The notes beneath the pieces are model-generated. The model had not been told where the DNA came from. It saw only the letters and a list, made by a program, of their open reading frames with translations, and ran no database searches. A DNA stretch of 64,000 nucleotides, taken from the NCBI GenBank assembly GCA_022225965.2, contig JAKJXP020000026.1, positions 248,001 to 312,000 on the forward strand, given 5' to 3'. The position numbers were made by a program, and so were the translations under genes. Shown piece after piece: positions 58,239 through 64,000 of this stretch (position 1 is the first letter of the stretch; each line of letters opens with the position of its first letter). Source of the DNA: Diatrype stigma. Its lineage: Eukaryota > Ascomycota > Sordariomycetes > Xylariales > Diatrypaceae.

Positions 58239-59048
58239 GGTTCTGCTTGTTTCTTTGATTGCTTGCTTGCTTGATTTCCGAAGGTTGTATGTGGGTTTGT
58301 CGGGAATCGGGTCTTCGTGAGGCGGGCGATAGGGAGACGAGGAGGCTGGATGACTGGATGGATCAATGGACAAACAGAACCAGGGATACTATAGGATCGG
58401 TGAGGAAGTCATGCACTGTTTACGCTAAAGAAAGAGAAGTAAATGGTAGGAAAGGCGGAAAGACAGATAATTATTTAGACAGGCTGGCAAGTAGCAATTA
58501 GAGACATACACCAGCCACGTAAAGGCAGGCAGGCAGGCAGGCTACGTAGGTATGTAGTAGGTTAGGCCGACAGGTGACAAGAGACAGGAGACAGGCTTGT
58601 AGTTGAGGTCCGTAGGGCTGAGTTAAGCTCCTGCCGTTGTGGGACCTCCATAGTAGGCGGGGGAGGGGGACTTCAAGTTTCGGCCCAAGTTTCGATGGAG
58701 CTCATTGGATGTGGGGTATAGTAACCCATGCCTAAGCCAGATAGCTTAGCTGCCCCTAACTACATCTAACACTTCTAAATTCTATTAAGCCATAGCCACC
58801 TTCCCCCAACCAATCACAGCCCAAAGAATTACCCCAGACTTTCGCATTCGCGACGTCGCAGCATAACAACGATAAGGTCTTTTCGAATGCATTTAATTCC
58901 GAAAGTTCATGCCCTTTACATTTTAGGATTTGACCGAAATTATTGACGTTTTTACTTTGTAATTATCGTGTATAATTGAATGCCGCGCGACATCTTGATC
59001 CGTGCACCTAGCGTTGTAACTAAGTCCGTACGGGCAACGGCCATTTCC
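58239..59048. other. 0.8 kb intergenic DNA
   Basis: Promoter side of the SGNH hydrolase, with an (AGGC)5 run at 58523-58542. No gene is seen. Confidence 0.55.
58523..58542. repeat. (AGGC)5 microsatellite
   Basis: Five perfect AGGC units followed by ACGTAGGTATG. Confidence 0.85.
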
Positions 59049-59779
59049 TATCGATAAGCCAAAACAGTACTAGCTTGGCTGGAACGGGCTTTGCTGGAAC
59101 GGGCCCGGCTTAAGTGGAACGGGCCTGGCTTAGGTGGAACGGGCCCGGCTGGAATGAATAGGCTTTGCTGGAAGGGGCTTTGCTGGAAGGGGTCCGGCTT
59201 AGGTGGAACGGGCCCGGCTGGAATAAATAGGCTTTGCTGGAAGGGGCTTTGCTGGAAGGGGCCCGGCTTAAATGGAAGGGGCCCGGCTTAGGTGGAAGGG
59301 GCCCGGCTGGAAAGAATAGGCTCTGCTGGAAGGGGCTTTGCTGGAAGGGGCCCGGCTTAGATAAAACGGGCCCGGCCGGAAAGAATAGGCTTTGCTGGAA
59401 GGGGCTTTGTTGGAAGGGGCTTTGTTGGAAGGGGCTTTGCTGGAACGGGCTTTGCTGGAACGGGCTTTGCTGGAACGGGCCCGGCTTAGATGGAAGGGGC
59501 CCGGCTTAGGTAAAACGGGCCCGGCTGAAAAGAACAGGCTTTGCTGGAAGGGGCTTTGTTAGAAGGGGCTTTGCTGGAAGGGGCTTTGCTAGAAGGGGCC
59601 CGGCTTAAGTGGAACGGGCTTTGCTGGAACGGGCCCGGCTTAGGTAAAACGGGCCCGGCTGGAAAGAACAGGCTTTGCTGGAACCGGCTTTGCTTTATTG
59701 GAAGGGGCCTAGGCTGGTAGGAAAGGGGCTGGCTTTGCCAGCCCCTTTCCTGCCAGTATTATTCCGGTCCTTATCGATA
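59049..59779. mobile_element. GC-rich minisatellite bounded by inverted TATCGATAAG ends
   Basis: The left edge TATCGATAAG (59049-59058) is matched in opposite orientation by CTTATCGATA (59770-59779). Inside, about 59078-59720 is an array of two interleaved unit types: a 15-bp unit (GGGCTTTGCTGGAAC/G) and a longer unit of about 20 bp starting GGGCCCGGCTTAGGTGGAA. The array ends in a 20-bp hairpin (59714-59756). Beyond the terminal 10 bp, the two ends share further similarity (AGTACTAGC versus AATACTGGC). This looks like a non-autonomous element with an expanded internal repeat, or a minisatellite that grew between ClaI-type palindromes. No transposase is encoded. Open frames inside reflect unit lengths divisible by five codons, not a gene. 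Confidence 0.6.
59714..59756. repeat. 20-bp hairpin closing the minisatellite
   Basis: Arms at 59714-59733 and 59737-59756 pair over 20 bp with a single mismatch around a TTT loop. Confidence 0.9.
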
Positions 59780-60001
59780 AAAGGTTTAAGTTAAAGCTGA
59801 TTATGTAATATATTACTTTTCGGGCAAAGATACGATTCCCGGGTAGATTACGTAATACAATATTTACCTAGCCCAATTCAAATAAGCAGCAAAAAGCAAT
59901 TCCCTTAAAGGTCTCCGCGCGAAGCGCGGAGCCGGCGTCAGCTGGTACATAGTAAGCAGTAATAAGTAGACCCCGATACCTCCAACCTCACTTTCTCGGC
60001 C
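59780..60001. other. Short spacer downstream of the 338-residue gene
   Basis: AT-rich and containing paired TTA(T/C)GTAAT words (59803 and 59848 areas). A perfect stem-loop lies at 59913-59931. It is probably the 3' region of the minus-strand gene. Confidence 0.5.
59913..59931. repeat. Perfect 8-bp GC-rich stem-loop
   Basis: CTCCGCGC and GCGCGGAG pair around a GAA loop, about 70 bp past the stop of the minus-strand gene. It could form in the 3' untranslated RNA; function unknown. Confidence 0.7.
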
Positions 60002-61018
60002 CTAGTCCAGACTCATCGTCGTCATCATTTTCGTCACAACAGCATCTGCTGCTTTTCCCTTCCGTCCATCTTCACCGTCTCGTTCTTTTTTCTCTTCGGC
60101 AGCGCCCGGCTTCTTTTCAGCGGCGTCAGTCTTCTCGTCGGCGGCGGCGGTAGCGGCAACTTCCTTCCCCTTCCCTTTAGCCGTAGTAGTAGTCTTTTCC
60201 TTCTCGGCGGCCTCTTCCATCTTGTTGCCCGAGCTCCACGGCGCGTCGAGGCTGTCCTGCATCCGCTCCTCTCGTCTGGCCGCCGCTCGCTCTTCGAGCG
60301 TCACTCCCTCAACACCGTAGCAGACCTCCTGTACTGCCGCCTTCATGCGCTTGTCGCGGTGGTACTGGCTAGCGTCGGTGGCGGCCGCTTCTTCTCCGAT
60401 GCTGTCGCTGTCCAGCGCACGCTTCGTCTTGGTAGGTGCCTCGCTCGTGTCGTGGTCATGCTCTCCGAGACCCGTGGCTGCTTTGTCATGAACTGAGGGA
60501 CCCCCGGCGGCGATGCCCGCGTCCGGGTGTTCACCGCGCCCCTCGAGGAACTCGAGCCATTGGTCGAGCAGGCCTAGGTAGGATGGCCAGTGTGTCGCGC
60601 GGTTGACGTAGGAGACGTTACGGTTTGCTCGCGCGCGCGCCTTGGCCAGCGCAATGCCGAGCTCCTCGATCTCGTCGCTGCGTAGGCCGGGCGTTCCGGC
60701 GCCGACGTCCACCCAAGGTAGGGCGACCAGAACCTGCTCCCAGAACTCCTCCCAGCCCTCCCTGGCGACGACGTCCCGCTTCTCGAGCATTATGTAGACG
60801 AATTCATAGAGTCGCGTGTCGACCTGGTCTATGATCGGCACCACCAGGGTTTTCTCCTCGCGAGCCTGTGTCTGCGAGATGAGACCGTACGTCAGCGACC
60901 GAGAGAGGTCTTGCGCGATCTCAGGCGAGTCGGTTACTAGGCCATCCTGGAGGCTGAGGCCGCCCCACTTGATCAATTTGGACAACGGCAGGGTGCGTCC
61001 TTTTCTCTTCTGTGGCAT
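60002..61018 (-). CDS. Protein of unknown function, charged C-terminal tail
   Basis: Single exon, 338 aa, starting with a basic segment (MPQKRKGRTLPLSKLIKWGG). Residues about 20-165 look folded and mostly helical, with recurring Trp and Leu (EGWEEFWEQVLVALPWVDV, WPSYLGLLDQWLEFLEG). Residues about 170-338 are polar low complexity rich in Glu, Lys, Ala and Thr, including KTKRALDSDS, which resembles a nuclear localisation signal, and a coiled-coil-prone EERAAARREERM. I do not recognise a family. The first half's composition and the long frame argue for a real gene. It sits beside the minisatellite element, in a gene-poor section, which fits a lineage-specific gene. Confidence 0.6.
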   Translation of the reverse strand: MPQKRKGRTLPLSKLIKWGGLSLQDGLVTDSPEIAQDLSRSLTYGLISQTQAREEKTLVVPIIDQVDTRLYEFVYIMLEKRDVVAREGWEEFWEQVLVALPWVDVGAGTPGLRSDEIEELGIALAKARARANRNVSYVNRATHWPSYLGLLDQWLEFLEGRGEHPDAGIAAGGPSVHDKAATGLGEHDHDTSEAPTKTKRALDSDSIGEEAAATDASQYHRDKRMKAAVQEVCYGVEGVTLEERAAARREERMQDSLDAPWSSGNKMEEAAEKEKTTTTAKGKGKEVAATAAADEKTDAAEKKPGAAEEKKERDGEDGRKGKAADAVVTKMMTTMSLD

Positions 61019-62729
61019 TGTGGGATGCCTTGGACTAGAACGATTTTTCGGGCTGGATTGGTGCGAGAATCCAACTAGGGGATTGCAAAGGGGACTAGGA
61101 GAGGTTTGTATACGTAGTTCGGTGTTAGGCCAACTAGGGAATGTGGCAAGATCTCGCCTGGTTCGCTCTGAAGCTGGATTGGTGTTGGGTTGGTTGGTGT
61201 TGGGGTGTATGGGCGAGGTTTGAAACGGGTCTGCAGAATCTACAGGTTTTGACTGAAGGTTGCAAATCAGCGAATGTTTGTATGGGAAAATCAGTACAAC
61301 TGCAAGTAGAACTTACCTGTGTGGGCAGACACTGATTTCTAGGCACTATGTAGGTAGGTAGTTATGGGCAATGCTAAAGTCTACATACCTCGTCCAGTCC
61401 TTAGGACCGACTAATAACATAGGCCATGATTCGGCGTATCAAAAAGTACGTTCGTTTAAGCCTAATATTTATGAACGATAAGTTATTACGACAATTGATT
61501 GTATATGCTGCTGGAGAAGATTCCTCCAAGGCAGCTGCCAGGTTACCATACATGTGGTGTGCAAGATAAGTATGAATACATCCTAAACACTTAATGGAAA
61601 GGTACATCGCTATGTTGAATAATATGTTGCCATAACTGGTACTGGTCAAGTTTTCAGGCTTAAGTGATAGTAGCTGCCCTCAGCAACAGTAACCGGTGCA
61701 TAGATACATTAATCTCAAAATATACACTGGGTAACAAATCCAATCCGTCTCTACTAATAGCGTGATATCTTAGCTACAATATGGAACACCTGCCCATATA
61801 TGGGTAGCAACAAGTAAAAGGAAGATGTCATTCAAGATACGTACATTGTTATTAAGGATAAGCCATTGAACAATACCAGCCCGTTTTCTCCGGCGTTGTC
61901 TTGGTGTATATTACGAAGGAAAGCATATACCAACGAGTTGGCAGGCTTAGCTGTGCACCTACGTAGATCTACCTCAATTTGGTAATGACAACACAGGTAC
62001 AGGTTATGTGCAACAGACTTAACCAATACTACTTCTTCACGGTGGAGGATAAGGATAGATAGGCTTAACATCAACCAGGCAAGCAAAGCAACTATTATGC
62101 ATTTATTGAAATATTTTACTAGGTGCTTGTTTATCACTTACGAGCAGGCAAGTGAAGCAAGAAAGCAGATCCTCTATACCATTCCCATGCTATGATGATG
62201 ATATGACGACAAGAACACGCTCTTCCTCCTCCCACCTCCTTCCTTCCACCTTCCACCTTCCTTACATAGGACGACGACGACGAGGACCCCGGGTGCATTA
62301 CTAGGAAGAGACATGAAGAAGAAAACAACAAGAAGGGACAAGTAAAAAATGTTGACGTCGATGTCAAAATGCTGCTGCTCAATGCTATGCAATAATATGC
62401 TTACACTCTCTCTGATGATGCTCTGCAAACTTGGGGTGTATTCAAGGCAACCCAGGGCCGTTGGCAATACACCTCGGCCCGTCTCCTCATCTCTTATGCT
62501 AAAACGGACTGTTTTTGGGAGGATTCAAGAGAACCTTATCCATATGCCCGTAACGCCTGTCTTGATGCTCAACGCCGTTACGCAAAAAGGAAGAATGAGG
62601 AAAGAGATCCCAAGGAATGGAAAAAAGAAAAAAGGAAAAGAGAACCCTCGATAGCGGCGAGGTGTCTGGTGTGGTCTAGGGATCTTTTGATTCGCAGAAG
62701 AGGATTGTGGTTGGGTCTGAAACGGGCTC
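61019..62729. other. 1.7 kb intergenic DNA
   Basis: No gene is supported; ORFs at 61401-61649, 61832-62137 and 62134-62467 lack conserved features. TAGGTAGGTAG occurs at about 61350-61361. Confidence 0.5.
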
Positions 62730-64000
62730 TTAGAACGCTTGGCCATGGTAGTAGCTTCCTTGTCCATAAGATCCCGCTTGAGGCGGAGGACTATGTGGGG
62801 GTGGAGAAGGAGCGAACTGGCTGCCCAATGGTGGCGAAATGGCTTGCCCCGGAGGGAAACGCGGATCAAAGCCGGCCGCACCCCCCTGAGGATAAACCGG
62901 ACCCGGGGATGACCAGCCGCCCTGCTCTTGAGCCCGCGCCCCAGGGTGAGCGAAGTTTTGAGGCATTCCGTATCTTTGCGGGCCCGGCCCTGGAGATTGA
63001 GGCCCTCGTGTCATGTTCGAGTACATACCGGCGGGTGGCATTCCAGGTGACATCGGTGGCTGCTGGTATTGGTTGTATGCCTGCTGTTGTTGCCGTTGGT
63101 TGATGGCATGTTGAACAGCCTGGCTGCTCCACCCTTGCTTCGCTTGCTCCCTTTCACGCTCCCTTGCACCGATTGCGCCCACTAGCCCTCCTCCGATCGG
63201 AGGAAGATTCTTATTCTTATTGCCCGCCACGTTTATCAGCGGAGAACCAGTAACACGCGCTACGTGTTCTTGCTCGCGAGCCGATAGATGAGAGTCTGCA
63301 CCACCCTGCCCGCCGAGTACAGCACCAGCGCCACGAGAACCCGGGCGCTGGAGCATGTCACCAGCTCCACGAGAGCCTGGCCGTTGTTGTAGAAGATCCT
63401 GAGAATCATTTCGAGAATGTGCGGTGCCAATATAGTCTCCCGATACGGGTCCGTTCAGAGGAGGGGTCGGAGTACCGGCCCGGTACCCACTAATCGAGTT
63501 GTTAGATGGCTGTCGTTGGTGCGCATATAACGGCGTAGCGGCAACGGCAGCCCTCTGTTGAACGAACTGCTCGGGGGATAGGGCATTGCCACTTCCGGTA
63601 TTGGCAGGAGGTGAAGCCGGATGCCAAACCATACTCCTACGAACGGTTTCCTCGGATTCCTGACGATTATGTCCTATATCATACCCTGGTGCTGGGGATC
63701 TCCTTGGCCCCGGGATGGCAGCGGGGGACTGCGACCGAGGGGCAGGTGAGAATGTCGGTGGCGGGGCCATATTAGCAGCTGTAGGGGTCTTCGACGGTGG
63801 TATGGCTGCATAGTTCAAGGTAGGGCCGAAATCAATATTGGGCATATCAAATGATCCGGAATGTGACGACGCGCCATCGTTTCCAATTGTACGAAGGACT
63901 CCGGCCCTCGGTCTCTCGACGGATGATGCTGTGTCGGTCGAAGGACGACTGCTCGCGTAATCGGGACTGTCGGTTGATGCGCCGTCATCATAACGGCTGC
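62730..64000 (-). CDS. C-terminal part of a Pro/Gln-rich protein, probably Skg3/Caf120-type PH-domain protein (partial)
   Basis: The frame is open from the right window edge to the stop at 62730, so at least 423 C-terminal residues are present and the start lies outside. The visible part is disordered: Ser/Pro-rich, then SPEQFVQQRAAVAATPLYAH, repeated RPGSRGAG units, the better conserved segment HLSAREQEHVARVTGSPLIN, and a Gln/Pro/Gly-rich end (INQRQQQQAYNQYQQPP). I recall this order from the tails of fungal PH-domain proteins related to yeast Skg3 and Caf120 (bud-neck and CCR4-NOT-associated), but the PH domain itself is not in the window, so the name rests on memory of tail motifs. Confidence 0.62.
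   Translation of the reverse strand, partial: SRYDDGASTDSPDYASSRPSTDTASSVERPRAGVLRTIGNDGASSHSGSFDMPNIDFGPTLNYAAIPPSKTPTAANMAPPPTFSPAPRSQSPAAIPGPRRSPAPGYDIGHNRQESEETVRRSMVWHPASPPANTGSGNALSPEQFVQQRAAVAATPLYAHQRQPSNNSISGYRAGTPTPPLNGPVSGDYIGTAHSRNDSQDLLQQRPGSRGAGDMLQRPGSRGAGAVLGGQGGADSHLSAREQEHVARVTGSPLINVAGNKNKNLPPIGGGLVGAIGAREREREQAKQGWSSQAVQHAINQRQQQQAYNQYQQPPMSPGMPPAGMYSNMTRGPQSPGPGPQRYGMPQNFAHPGARAQEQGGWSSPGPVYPQGGAAGFDPRFPPGQAISPPLGSQFAPSPPPHSPPPQAGSYGQGSYYHGQAF

Noticed and set aside
59091..59509. Repeat-containing ORFs with LCWKG and GLGGTGPA units
   Set aside because: They follow from a 15-bp DNA repeat; open frames occur in more than one phase and change between units.
1..64000. CRISPR arrays, prophage or bacterial operons
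   Set aside because: Spliceosomal introns and fungal families throughout; no regular direct-repeat/spacer arrays were found.

Overview
The window is nuclear DNA of a filamentous ascomycete (Pezizomycotina, most likely a sordariomycete-type genome). Signs of this are short spliceosomal introns (44-175 bp) with GT...AG borders, multi-exon THO2, VPS9 and COP9 subunit genes, and fungus-specific families: a HET-domain protein, a Pth11-type seven-helix membrane protein, a small secreted cysteine-rich protein and a GT32 mannosyltransferase-like enzyme. There are no operons, no CRISPR and no prophage. I identify 18 protein-coding loci worth listing (16 firm, 2 weaker) plus one very doubtful small ORF. 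Exon joins were made by hand, and reading frames close across every junction given.

Layout, left to right. 0.7-7.3 kb: a secreted FAD-linked oxidase (minus strand) and a Pth11-like membrane protein (plus), about 3 kb apart. 10.3-20.6 kb: a housekeeping block with the very large THO2 gene (mRNA export, minus) head to head with met2 (homoserine O-acetyltransferase, plus); the shared 1.36 kb promoter carries two adjacent TGACTCA (Gcn4/CPC1-type) sites. 22.7-25.4 kb: a five-exon PHO84-type phosphate transporter. 27.3-29.8 kb: a tail-to-tail pair of a GT32 glycosyltransferase and a membrane-anchored TIM-barrel glycosidase-like protein. 30.6-31.6 kb: trinucleotide-rich DNA with doubtful coding capacity. 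32.6-38.1 kb: VPS9 (Rab5 exchange factor) and a cytochrome P450. 40.6-42.9 kb: a HET-domain gene inside a gene-poor tract. 45.3-49.1 kb: a small secreted cysteine-rich protein, a SINE-like insertion and a DHA1-type MFS exporter. 52.0-58.2 kb: an IucA/IucC-type (NIS) siderophore synthetase, COP9 subunit 4 and an SGNH hydrolase. 59.0-59.8 kb: a GC-rich minisatellite bounded by short inverted repeats and ending in a 20-bp hairpin. 60-64 kb: an unrecognised 338-residue protein and the 3' part of a proline/glutamine-rich protein that resembles the tail of Skg3/Caf120-type PH-domain proteins and runs off the window edge.

How the parts fit: most genes are independent housekeeping or niche genes. The most notable single gene is the NIS siderophore synthetase at 52.0-54.2 kb, because fungal siderophores are normally made by NRPSs; the MFS exporter about 3 kb upstream could be a functional partner, but that is inference. 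The most notable non-gene structures are the 59 kb minisatellite element and the tRNA-derived SINE-like element at 46.6-46.85 kb. Intergenic spaces of 1-3 kb are common and repeatedly hold TAGGTAGGTA/TACCTACCTA motifs.
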